From assembly GCF_039631295.1 (NCBI RefSeq), contig NZ_JBDIVE010000002.1, forward strand, positions 62,001-126,000: 64,000 nt of DNA. Reading direction: 5' to 3'. A model generated the notes under the pieces. It did no database searches. It was not told the origin of the DNA and saw only the letters and a program-made list of their open reading frames with translations. Positions 39,958-47,790 of the stretch are shown here, piece by piece (within the stretch, counting starts at the first letter, position 1; each line of letters starts with the position of its first letter). The translations under genes and the position numbers were made by a program. The DNA comes from Viridibacterium sediminicola (GTDB lineage: Bacteria; Pseudomonadota; Gammaproteobacteria; Burkholderiales; Rhodocyclaceae).

Positions 39958-42831
39958 ATGCCAAGCGAACCGACACCGCACAGCACAGTCCTGCCCTCGC
40001 AGGCGATGCCACGCAGCATCGCCTTCTATCTGCCGCAATTTCACCCCATCCCCGAAAACGACGAGTGGTGGGGCAAAGGCTTTACCGAGTGGCGCAATGT
40101 GACCCGCGCCGAGCCTCTCTTTGAAGGACACGACCAGCCACGCCGCCCCGCCGATCTGGGCTACTACGACCTGCGAGTGCCGGAGATCATGGAACAGCAG
40201 GCGGCACTGGCGCGCGAAGCAGGCATTCACGGCTTCTGTTATTACTACTACTGGTTTGCCGGGCGTCGCCTGCTCGAAAAGCCGCTCGACCGCATGCTGG
40301 CGAGCGGCACACCCGACTTCCCGTTCTGCCTGTGCTGGGCCAACGAAAACTGGTCGCGCCGCTGGGATGGCAGCGAGCAGGAAGTGCTGATGCGCCAGGA
40401 GTACGGCGAGGACTATGCGCGTCGCATCATCCGCGACATGCTGCCGTTCCTGCAGGACGCGCGTTACATCCGCGTCGATGGCAAACCGCTGCTCCTGGTC
40501 TATCGCGTAGACATCATCCCCGACTGCGCGGCGATGACCGACATCTGGCGCGAAGAAGCAGTTGCCGCCGGCCTCCCTGGACTCTATCTGGTACGCGTCG
40601 AGAGCTTTGTCGAGCTCGATCCGCAAGCCTATGGTTTCGACGCCGCCACCGAATTTCCGCCACATTTGTTGGACAAGGTCGCACTCAGCGATCCCAAGAC
40701 CATCCTCAAGCAACACCCGAAGTTCTCGGGCTTTGTCTTCGACTACGAAAAGATTGCCCAGCACTACGGCAACAAGCCCGCACCGGACTACAAACGCTTC
40801 AAGGCACTGGTCCCCTCGTGGGACAACACTGCGCGCAAACGCTTCAACCCCTACGTGCTGCGCCGCGCCTCACCCGAACTCTACAAGTCCTGGCTAAACC
40901 AGTGTCTGCGCGAAACCTGCCGCCGCTTCAAGGGCGAAGAACGCCTGCTGTTCATCAATGCCTGGAATGAGTGGGCTGAGGGCTGCTACCTGGAGCCTGA
41001 TGAAAAATTCGGCCATCGCTATCTTGAAGCCACGCGCGAAGCCCATGCACAGATGGCCAGCGAGCTGCACAGCGGCACGCAGCGCAGCAGCCATGACCCG
41101 CTGGGCTTTGCCGTTGCCTTGTTCGACGACGGCCAGCTCGAAGAGGCCTACAGCCGCTTCTTGAGCATGGTCGAAGCGGGCGAACGCAATCCGCTGGTGT
41201 TCGTCTATCTGGGCCTGATCGCACTCTCCAGCGCACTGCCGGACGACGCCCACACCTTCTTCCAACACGCCATCGACAGTTCAGCAGATCGCGCCAATAC
41301 CATGGCGGCGATTGCTCAGCGCTGCCTGGAGCGCGATCAACTGGCCTTCGCTGAAACCTATTTCTCGGCGGCAGTCGAAGCTCAGCCAACGCTGATCGGT
41401 GGCTTCGTCCTGCTCGCCGAAGTCTGGGAGCGCCAGGGTCGCCTGCGTGACGCCCTGCAACTACTCGGCTCCTTTACGCAGGCCGAGAGCAGCATGCGGC
41501 CGGCGATTCTCGCGCGCATTATCAAGCTCGCACGTGCGCTGGGCGATACGTCCAGCGAATACGCCGCCAGCCTGCTGGCCCGCGATTTCCCGGATAGCCA
41601 TGCACGCGCCATCGAGCTGATGCTCAGCCGCGACACCACACGCGCGGCCGACCTGCGCGCCGAAGCGCAGCGCTTCGCACAGAGCCACGGCAATCAGCTA
41701 CAACAGATGCCCGCGCAGCCTGTCGCACGTCTCCGCGTAGGCTTTGTGCTCGGCCTGCCGGACGCCAGCAGCACCACATTGCGCCTGGAAGCCTTGCTGC
41801 GCGAGCTGGACCCGCAGCGCTTCGAAACCTTTGTGTTCGCGCGCGGCCTCTCCAGCAGCGAATCCACACAACGCCTGTTCCTGCTCGCGGACGCCTGGGA
41901 CAATCTCTGCGGACTCGATGCCGATGCCTGCGATGCGCGCATCCGCGCGCATGCGATCAACATCCTCATCAATCTTGATGCTTACGCGAGTCTCGCCGCG
42001 CTGGATGTCTTCTCGCGCCGCAATGCACCGCTGCAAGTCAACTGGAGCTGGCCGCCGCGCCCGCTTGCCCTACCCTGCATCGATCATCTGCTGGTGGATG
42101 CGCTCAGCGCTTCCACGGACAACTACGCCGAACTGTGCTGCGAGGCGCCCGCCGTCATCGAGCATCTTCCTGCCTTTGCATTGCCAGCCCTGGATTTGCC
42201 CAGTTCAAGCGCTTCTCCGCTGCGCCACACAGCGCCACGCGGCTTACGGCTGGCGTGCCTGGAAGCGGCCGAACTCATTGACCAGCGCAGCTGGCAGGCC
42301 TGGGCACGCATCCTCGCAGCGCTCCCCGAGGCGCGCCTGCGCCTCAACTTCAGCGATCTGTCCGCCACCGCCATCGCATCCCTGCTCAGCCAGCTCGCCA
42401 GCCTGGGCATTGAGGCCGCGCGTATTGATCACTGCATGGCAATGGATAGCGGCGCCCTGCTTGAGGCCTGGCAGGATGTAGATCTCGGCCTCTGCCCACT
42501 CAGTGGCGACAGCAGCTTGCCCACCCTGCTGGGCTTGCAGCAGGGCGTTGGCAGCATCAGCAGTACCGCAGTCACCCCGTGGACAGCGCTCAGCGCCGGC
42601 TTGATTGATCAGCTCGGCGGCGCAGCCTTGATCGCACATCAGGCTGATGACGAAGACTACGTAGCGCTGGCCGTGCAACTGGCCAGCGACGTCACGCTCG
42701 CCAGAGAGCTGGGCAGCGCCCTGCGCGATCGCCTGCAGGATTCGGCCCTGCTCGACACAGCGGGCTTTGCCGAGGCCTTCGCGGCCTGCCTGCACGCCCT
42801 GTGGCAACAAAAACTGGAGGGCATAGCATGA
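39958..42831 (+). CDS. WbsX-type glycosyltransferase/GH99-like protein fused to TPR and OGT-like domain
   Basis: A 957-residue protein. Residues about 17-365 are a WbsX/GH99-like domain (IAFYLPQFHPIPENDEWWGKGFTEW, GFCYYYYWFAGRRLLEKP, FCLCWANENWSRRWDG, FINAWNEWAEGCYLEPD), common in O-antigen and rhamnan clusters. Residues about 380-560 are TPR-like helices. The C-terminal ~370 residues resemble the catalytic half of OGT/SPINDLY proteins (RLRVGFVLGLPDASSTTLRLEALL, NILINLDAYASLAALDVFSRRNAPLQVNWSWPP). The start at 39958 is tentative; 40006 (MPRSIAFYL) is an alternative. It overlaps the next gene by ATGA. Confidence 0.82.
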   Translation: MPSEPTPHSTVLPSQAMPRSIAFYLPQFHPIPENDEWWGKGFTEWRNVTRAEPLFEGHDQPRRPADLGYYDLRVPEIMEQQAALAREAGIHGFCYYYYWFAGRRLLEKPLDRMLASGTPDFPFCLCWANENWSRRWDGSEQEVLMRQEYGEDYARRIIRDMLPFLQDARYIRVDGKPLLLVYRVDIIPDCAAMTDIWREEAVAAGLPGLYLVRVESFVELDPQAYGFDAATEFPPHLLDKVALSDPKTILKQHPKFSGFVFDYEKIAQHYGNKPAPDYKRFKALVPSWDNTARKRFNPYVLRRASPELYKSWLNQCLRETCRRFKGEERLLFINAWNEWAEGCYLEPDEKFGHRYLEATREAHAQMASELHSGTQRSSHDPLGFAVALFDDGQLEEAYSRFLSMVEAGERNPLVFVYLGLIALSSALPDDAHTFFQHAIDSSADRANTMAAIAQRCLERDQLAFAETYFSAAVEAQPTLIGGFVLLAEVWERQGRLRDALQLLGSFTQAESSMRPAILARIIKLARALGDTSSEYAASLLARDFPDSHARAIELMLSRDTTRAADLRAEAQRFAQSHGNQLQQMPAQPVARLRVGFVLGLPDASSTTLRLEALLRELDPQRFETFVFARGLSSSESTQRLFLLADAWDNLCGLDADACDARIRAHAINILINLDAYASLAALDVFSRRNAPLQVNWSWPPRPLALPCIDHLLVDALSASTDNYAELCCEAPAVIEHLPAFALPALDLPSSSASPLRHTAPRGLRLACLEAAELIDQRSWQAWARILAALPEARLRLNFSDLSATAIASLLSQLASLGIEAARIDHCMAMDSGALLEAWQDVDLGLCPLSGDSSLPTLLGLQQGVGSISSTAVTPWTALSAGLIDQLGGAALIAHQADDEDYVALAVQLASDVTLARELGSALRDRLQDSALLDTAGFAEAFAACLHALWQQKLEGIA

Positions 42832-43646
42832 GTACGACGGCCACGCCCAGCTGGTCAGTCATCATCTGCAGCATCGACGCCGGCAAGTACGCGCACATCG
42901 TGCAGAGCTATGAGCGCCTGCTGGCAGGCCGGCGCTTCGAGATCATCGGCATCCACGACGCACGCTCGCTGGCCGAAGCCTATAACCGCGGCATCGCCCG
43001 CGCGCGTGGCGACAGTCTGGTGTTCTCGCACGATGACATCCTGATTCTCGATGACGGCTTTGCCGGAAAAATCGAACAGCATCTGGCCAAGGGTTTCGAT
43101 CTGATCGGCTTCGCCGGCGCCAAGGCGGTCAGCGATGGCTACTGGTGGTCCGCCGGGCCCGCGCAGCAATATGGCGCCGTCGGCCACGCACCGCCGGGGC
43201 TCCCGCAGCTCTCGCTACATGTGTATGGCATCGACGATGTCGCGATCAGCCCGGCGCAGGTCATCGACGGCCTGTGCATGGTCGCCGCGCGCCGAGCCGT
43301 CGACACCCTGCAATTTGATGCGGAGACCTTCGACCACTTTCACCTCTACGACCTCGACTACAGTTTCTCGCTGCATCAGCGCGGTCTGCGCGTCGGCGTT
43401 GTCCATGACATTCCGCTGCTGCACATGTCGGTCGGCAGCTTTGGCGCACACTGGCAGGAACATCGCCAGCGCTTCGTGCGCAAGCACGCCGCCGCACTCG
43501 GACGCGTCGCTGATGCGCCACTGCCCGAGCCACTTAAACTGCGGGCGCGCGTGGCCCTGTTCGACGATGCACAGTCGCTGCGCCGCTTCTGGACTCACGC
43601 CAATCTGCTGCGCGCGGGCCTCGCCATGCGCCGCATGCAGCGCTGA
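42828..43646 (+). CDS. GT2-like glycosyltransferase
   Basis: A 272-residue protein with a GT-A nucleotide-sugar fold. The start WSVIICSIDAGKYAHIVQSYERLL, SLAEAYNRGIARARGDSLVFSHDDILILD (DxD-like acidic pair) and FDHFHLYDLDYSFSLHQRGLRVGVVHDIPLLHMS are typical of GT2 relatives that glycosylate surface polymers. GGAGG precedes the ATG, which overlaps the WbsX stop. The donor sugar cannot be inferred. Confidence 0.82.
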   Translation: MSTTATPSWSVIICSIDAGKYAHIVQSYERLLAGRRFEIIGIHDARSLAEAYNRGIARARGDSLVFSHDDILILDDGFAGKIEQHLAKGFDLIGFAGAKAVSDGYWWSAGPAQQYGAVGHAPPGLPQLSLHVYGIDDVAISPAQVIDGLCMVAARRAVDTLQFDAETFDHFHLYDLDYSFSLHQRGLRVGVVHDIPLLHMSVGSFGAHWQEHRQRFVRKHAAALGRVADAPLPEPLKLRARVALFDDAQSLRRFWTHANLLRAGLAMRRMQR

Positions 43647-43818
43647 ATCCGCCGCACACCAATCGACAAATTGCCGCACAAAGCACCAACATATCGCACC
43701 ATGCGCGGCTTCATCGATGCGCTAGGATGACTTCAAATACCCAGCTTGCGTCAGGCTGGCACCTGCATTCTGCGCGGCACGGCGATGGTAGCGCTGCCGC
43801 AACACATACGAGGCTCCC

Positions 43819-44643
43819 ATGCGTGGTAATCGCTTGATCATCGTTGGTGGCGCACCGCGCTCCGGCACGAGCATGTTCCAGTCCATGATGGACTCACATC
43901 GTGACGTCTTTGGCGGCCCCGAATTCGATCACCTCACCGACATCGTGCACCTGCGCAACCGCCTGCACACCGGGCTGCAATACGGCCGCATCGAACAATT
44001 CGTCGATGCTGCACAGATCGACGCAGCCATCGCCCAGCTTATCGACGCCCTGCTGCTGCCGGCAGCGGATCGTCGCCAGTGCAGCTACCTGTCTGAAAAG
44101 ACGCCGATGAATGTGCTGGTCTTCAAAGACCTGATGCAGATCCTGCCCGGCGCACGCTTCGTGCACATCGTGCGCGACCCCCGTGCCGTCATGATTTCCA
44201 TGCTGATGGTGGCGCAGCGGCTGGAGCAGAAAGCCGAGAGCAAGCCCGATTTTCTCGCCAGCCCGGCGCATATGGCGCAATACATCACCGACTGCGTGCA
44301 GGCCGGCGTAGACGCCTGCGAGAGCCATCGTGATCGCGCCATCATCGTGCGTTACGAAGACTTGCTGACGCGTACTGCACACATCATGACCCAGGTGCTA
44401 AGTTTTCTCGGCCTGCCCGAAGACCCCGCCGTGCTCAAGCCAGGCGCCGTGACGCATGACAGCGCCCAGCTGCTCAAGGATGGCCAGGATGCCTGGGCGG
44501 GTGGCCGCGCACGCTTCAGCGATCCGGAGCCAGAGAATCTCGACAAATGGCGTACTCAGGTCGATGCCGCCGCGGTGCAGACGCTCAATGAGCACTTCGC
44601 GTCGATACCGCTCTTCGCTGCACTGGGCTACACCTTCAACTAA
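43819..44643 (+). CDS. PAPS-dependent sulfotransferase family protein
   Basis: A 274-residue sulfotransferase. The 5'-phosphosulfate loop is LIIVGGAPRSGTSMFQSMM (residues 6-24), and the 3'-phosphate-binding region is RFVHIVRDPRAVMISML (about 115-131). VRYEDLL and the C-terminal DKWRTQV are usual in this family. It probably puts sulfate on a sugar of the glycan made by the surrounding genes. APS kinase (cysC) follows after 32 bases and would supply PAPS. A 172-base gap separates it from the GT2-like gene, so it may start a second transcript. Confidence 0.9.
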   Translation: MRGNRLIIVGGAPRSGTSMFQSMMDSHRDVFGGPEFDHLTDIVHLRNRLHTGLQYGRIEQFVDAAQIDAAIAQLIDALLLPAADRRQCSYLSEKTPMNVLVFKDLMQILPGARFVHIVRDPRAVMISMLMVAQRLEQKAESKPDFLASPAHMAQYITDCVQAGVDACESHRDRAIIVRYEDLLTRTAHIMTQVLSFLGLPEDPAVLKPGAVTHDSAQLLKDGQDAWAGGRARFSDPEPENLDKWRTQVDAAAVQTLNEHFASIPLFAALGYTFN

Positions 44644-44675
44644 GCGCCGCACCTGAGGCGCACGAGGCGACCGAC

Positions 44676-45209
44676 ATGCATCCACCTACCTTCTGGCTCA
44701 CCGGCTTAAGCGGCGCCGGCAAATCCACCATCGCCCAGGCACTCAAAGTCCGTCTGGGCGAAGCACAGCGAGCATGTGTCGTGCTCGATGGCGATCACTT
44801 GCGCAGCGGTTTGTGTGCCGACCTTGGCTTTTCGCCACAAGACCGTGCCGAAAACATTCGCCGTGTTGCCCACGTGTGCCGCCTGTTCAATGACAACGGC
44901 CTGATCGTCATCGTTGCGCTGATTTCACCTTATGCCAAGGATCGCGCCCTGGCACGCGAGATCATCGGTACCGAACACTTTCTCGAAGTGCACATCGCCA
45001 CCAGCTTGCAAACCTGCGAGTCGCGTGATCCAAAAGGGCTTTATCGCAAGGCACGCGCCGGCCTGCTCAAGGAGTTCACGGGCATCTCTGCACCTTACGA
45101 GGCGCCCGCAAACCCGGCCTGCGCACTCGATACCGTGGCGCTTTCGCTCGATCAATGCGTCAGCCAACTGCACGCGCTGCTAGAGACTGCAGCAAACCCT
45201 GCGCGTTGA
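44676..45209 (+). CDS. cysC: Adenylylsulfate (APS) kinase
   Basis: Phosphorylates adenylylsulfate to PAPS, the sulfate donor. The 177-residue CysC has the P-loop WLTGLSGAGKSTIAQAL (8-24), VVLDGDHLRSGLCADLGFSPQDRAENIRRV (APS-binding) and the DPKGLYRKARAGLLKEFTGI lid region. It stands alone, without ATP sulfurylase (cysN/cysD), directly behind a sulfotransferase and before an acyltransferase gene. This points to a dedicated supply for glycan sulfation, not general sulfate assimilation. Confidence 0.95.
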   Translation: MHPPTFWLTGLSGAGKSTIAQALKVRLGEAQRACVVLDGDHLRSGLCADLGFSPQDRAENIRRVAHVCRLFNDNGLIVIVALISPYAKDRALAREIIGTEHFLEVHIATSLQTCESRDPKGLYRKARAGLLKEFTGISAPYEAPANPACALDTVALSLDQCVSQLHALLETAANPAR

Positions 45210-45225
45210 TCCGCAGCCAGCAGCG

Positions 45226-46158
45226 ATGAAAGTCCTGCCCTATTCCGCTGCCGACAAGCCACGCTGGGACAGCTTCGTGCGTAACAGCCGCAACGGCACC
45301 CTGCTGTTCGAACGCAGCTATATGGATTACCACGCGGAGCGCTTCAAGGATGCTTCGCTGCTGATCGAAGACGAAGGCCGGCTGCTTGCCCTGCTCCCGG
45401 CCAGCCGCCACGGCGACAGTCTGCGCTCGCACGGGGGACTGACCTACGGCGGCTTCATCACCGATGCGCAGATGCGTGTCGAGAAAATGCTCTCGGTCTT
45501 CGCTACTACATGCAATGCGCTGCGCGCCGCGGGCATCCGGCAGCTCGAATACAAGGCCATTCCGCACATCTATCATCGCCAGCCGACCGAGGAAGACCTT
45601 TACGCGCTGTTCCGTCACGGCGCACATTTGCTCAAACGCGAACCCTCCGCCGCCATCGAGCTGGCGGGACTGCACCTGCCCAGCATGAAGCGCTACGGTG
45701 CTCGCCAAGCACTCAAGCTGGGCCTGCGCTGCACACAGGCCACCGACGCCAGCGAACTGATGGCACTCATCGACAGCAATCTGCGCGCACGCCACGGCGT
45801 CGCCGCCGTGCACACGGCCGCCGAAATGCAGCAGCTCCATGCCAACTTCCCGCAACACATCGAATTGCTGGAAGTGCGCGACGCCACCGGTGTTCTGCAC
45901 GGCGGTGCCGTGGTCTATCTGGCCGGGCCGGTTGCCCACACGCAGTATCTGGCCAGCTCCGACAGCGGGCGCCGCAGCTCACTCATGGAACTGCTCGAAT
46001 GTGAACTGGCCGAGCGTTACCGCAACCGCTGCCGCTGGCTCGAATTCGGCATCTCCAGCGAAAACGGTGGTCAGACACTGAATGCTGGCCTGATGCGTCA
46101 CAAGGAAAAATTCGGCGCGCGCTGCGTCTGCTACGACACCTACTTGCTCGATCTCTAA
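45226..46158 (+). CDS. FemAB/GNAT-type acyltransferase
   Basis: A 310-residue protein with a double GNAT-like fold of the FemAB type (acetyltransf_6). The first half has WDSFVRNSRNGTLLFERSYMDYHAERFKDASLLI, the second HGGAVVYLAGPVAHTQYLASSDSGRRSSLMELLECEL (acyl-CoA or aminoacyl binding region) and WLEFGISSENGGQTLNAGLMRHKEKFGARC. In glycan loci such proteins N-acylate amino sugars. The 3-amino sugar made by the two downstream genes is an obvious candidate substrate, but this is inference. Confidence 0.75.
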   Translation: MKVLPYSAADKPRWDSFVRNSRNGTLLFERSYMDYHAERFKDASLLIEDEGRLLALLPASRHGDSLRSHGGLTYGGFITDAQMRVEKMLSVFATTCNALRAAGIRQLEYKAIPHIYHRQPTEEDLYALFRHGAHLLKREPSAAIELAGLHLPSMKRYGARQALKLGLRCTQATDASELMALIDSNLRARHGVAAVHTAAEMQQLHANFPQHIELLEVRDATGVLHGGAVVYLAGPVAHTQYLASSDSGRRSSLMELLECELAERYRNRCRWLEFGISSENGGQTLNAGLMRHKEKFGARCVCYDTYLLDL

Positions 46159-46275
46159 GCTTCCACGGCGGCGCAAATAGACGCGCAATCCGCCAACATA
46201 TCGGCCCATCCAGCCGCGCCGTCCGGGACTAGCATCTTGCCATTGCATAAAGGTGTTTGAAGGAAGGAACCTGCC

Positions 46276-46692
46276 ATGGCGCTGTCCGACTGCCGGATCA
46301 TCGAGTTGCCGAAAATCCACGACGTGCGCGGCAACCTCACCTTCGTGGAGGGTGATCGCCACATCCCCTTCGACATCAAGCGCGTCTACTACCTCTACGA
46401 TGTTCCTGGCGGCTCCGAGCGCGGCGGTCACGCCCACGGCAAGCTGCACCAGTTCATGATCGCCATGTCGGGCAGCTTCGACGTGGTGCTGCACGACGGC
46501 GACCGTGAGCGACGCTTCCACCTCAACCGCTCCTACAACGGAATCTATATCTGCCCGATGACCTGGCGTTATCTCGACAATTTCTCCTCCGGTGCGGTGT
46601 GCCTGGTACTGGCCTCGGCGTACTACGACGAGAGCGACTACTTCCGCGACTATGGTGAATTCATCAAAGCCGTACAGGCGCGCCAGAAATGA
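46276..46692 (+). CDS. FdtA/QdtA-like dTDP-4-keto-6-deoxyhexose 3,4-ketoisomerase
   Basis: A 138-residue single-domain cupin (WxcM/FdtA family). It has IIELPKIHDVRGNLTFVEGDRHIPFDIKRVYYLYDVPGG, HAHGKLHQFMIAMSGSFDVVLHDG with the catalytic His residues, and YICPMTWRYLDNFSSGAVCLVLAS. The enzyme moves the keto group from C4 to C3 so that the next aminotransferase can add an amine at C3. It overlaps that aminotransferase by ATGA. The FdtA/QdtA distinction (galacto or gluco product) cannot be made by eye. A good GAAGGAAGG site precedes the ATG. Confidence 0.9.
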   Translation: MALSDCRIIELPKIHDVRGNLTFVEGDRHIPFDIKRVYYLYDVPGGSERGGHAHGKLHQFMIAMSGSFDVVLHDGDRERRFHLNRSYNGIYICPMTWRYLDNFSSGAVCLVLASAYYDESDYFRDYGEFIKAVQARQK

Positions 46693-47789
46693 CCGTCAGC
46701 TTCATGGATCTGCACGCCAGCCAGGCACCGATTGCCGATGAACTCCGCGCGGCATTCGACCGCGTACTCGACCGTGGCAATTTCATTCTCGGCGAGGAAC
46801 TGGCCGCTTTCGAGCAGGAGTTCGCCGGCTATTGCGACAGCGCGCACTGCATCGGTGTCGGCAACGGCCTCGATGCGCTGCACCTGATCCTCGCCGGCAT
46901 GGGCATCGGCGCAGGTGACGAAGTGATCGTCCCGGCGCACACCTTCATCGCGACCTGGCTGGCGGTCTCGCAGACTGGCGCACAGCCGGTACCGGTCGAA
47001 CCGGACGAGACCAGCTTCAACATCGATCCGGCACGCGTGGCCGAGGCCATCACGCCGCGCACACGCGCCATCATTGCCGTGCACCTCTACGGCCAACCGG
47101 CCGACATGGACAGTCTGCGTGCGATTGCCGACCGCCACGGCCTCTATCTCATCGAAGACGCCGCGCAGGCGCACGGCGCCCGTTACAAAGGCGAGCGCGT
47201 CGGCAGTCTGGGCGACGCCGCGGCTTTCAGCTTCTACCCGGCAAAGAATCTTGGCGCGCTCGGCGACGGTGGCGCCGTCACGACCCAGGACGCAAAGCTG
47301 GCGCAGAACATCCGCCGCTTGCGCAACTACGGCTCCGACCAGAAATACGTCCACCTCGTCAAAGGCTGCAATTCGCGGCTCGACGAATTACAGGCGGCCC
47401 TGTTGCGCATCAAGCTACGCAATCTGGATACGCTCAATGCGCAACGTCGCACACTCGCGCAACAGTATTGCCGCGCACTGGCCGATCTGCCCGGCATCCA
47501 GTTGCCGCAGCTGAATGCTGCCAGCGAAGCGGTCTGGCACCTGTTTGTCATTCGCTGCACGCAGCGCCAGGAGCTGGCCCGCCTGCTGGCAGAGCAAGGC
47601 ATCGCCACACAGATCCACTACCCGCAGCCGCCGCATCTGCAAGCAGCTTATGGCGAGCAAAGCTGGCCAGCACTGCCGCTGACCGAGCAATTGTCCGGCG
47701 AAATCCTCAGCTTGCCGATGTGGCCCGGCCTCGATCCTCAGCCTGTCATCGATGCACTGCGCCAATGCACAGCCAGCCTGACGCGCTGA
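46689..47789 (+). CDS. DegT/DnrJ/EryC1/StrS sugar aminotransferase (FdtB/QdtB-like)
   Basis: A 366-residue PLP enzyme that probably forms a dTDP-3-amino-3,6-dideoxyhexose. It shows FMDLHASQAPIADELRAAFDRVLDRGNFILG, the IGVGNGLDALHLILAG cofactor loop, YLIEDAAQAHGARYKGERVGSLGDAAAFSFYPAKNLGALGDGGAV with the Schiff-base Lys in the FYPAKNLGA segment, and the conserved NSRLDELQAALLRIKL. It is coupled to the ketoisomerase by overlap and ends one base before the OGT gene. Confidence 0.93.
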   Translation: MTVSFMDLHASQAPIADELRAAFDRVLDRGNFILGEELAAFEQEFAGYCDSAHCIGVGNGLDALHLILAGMGIGAGDEVIVPAHTFIATWLAVSQTGAQPVPVEPDETSFNIDPARVAEAITPRTRAIIAVHLYGQPADMDSLRAIADRHGLYLIEDAAQAHGARYKGERVGSLGDAAAFSFYPAKNLGALGDGGAVTTQDAKLAQNIRRLRNYGSDQKYVHLVKGCNSRLDELQAALLRIKLRNLDTLNAQRRTLAQQYCRALADLPGIQLPQLNAASEAVWHLFVIRCTQRQELARLLAEQGIATQIHYPQPPHLQAAYGEQSWPALPLTEQLSGEILSLPMWPGLDPQPVIDALRQCTASLTR

Positions 47790-47790
47790 C

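Noticed and set aside
43770..43800. Sigma-54-like string TGGCACCTGCATTCTGC ahead of the sulfotransferase gene
   Set aside because: The GG and GC elements are two bases too far apart for a functional -24/-12 promoter.
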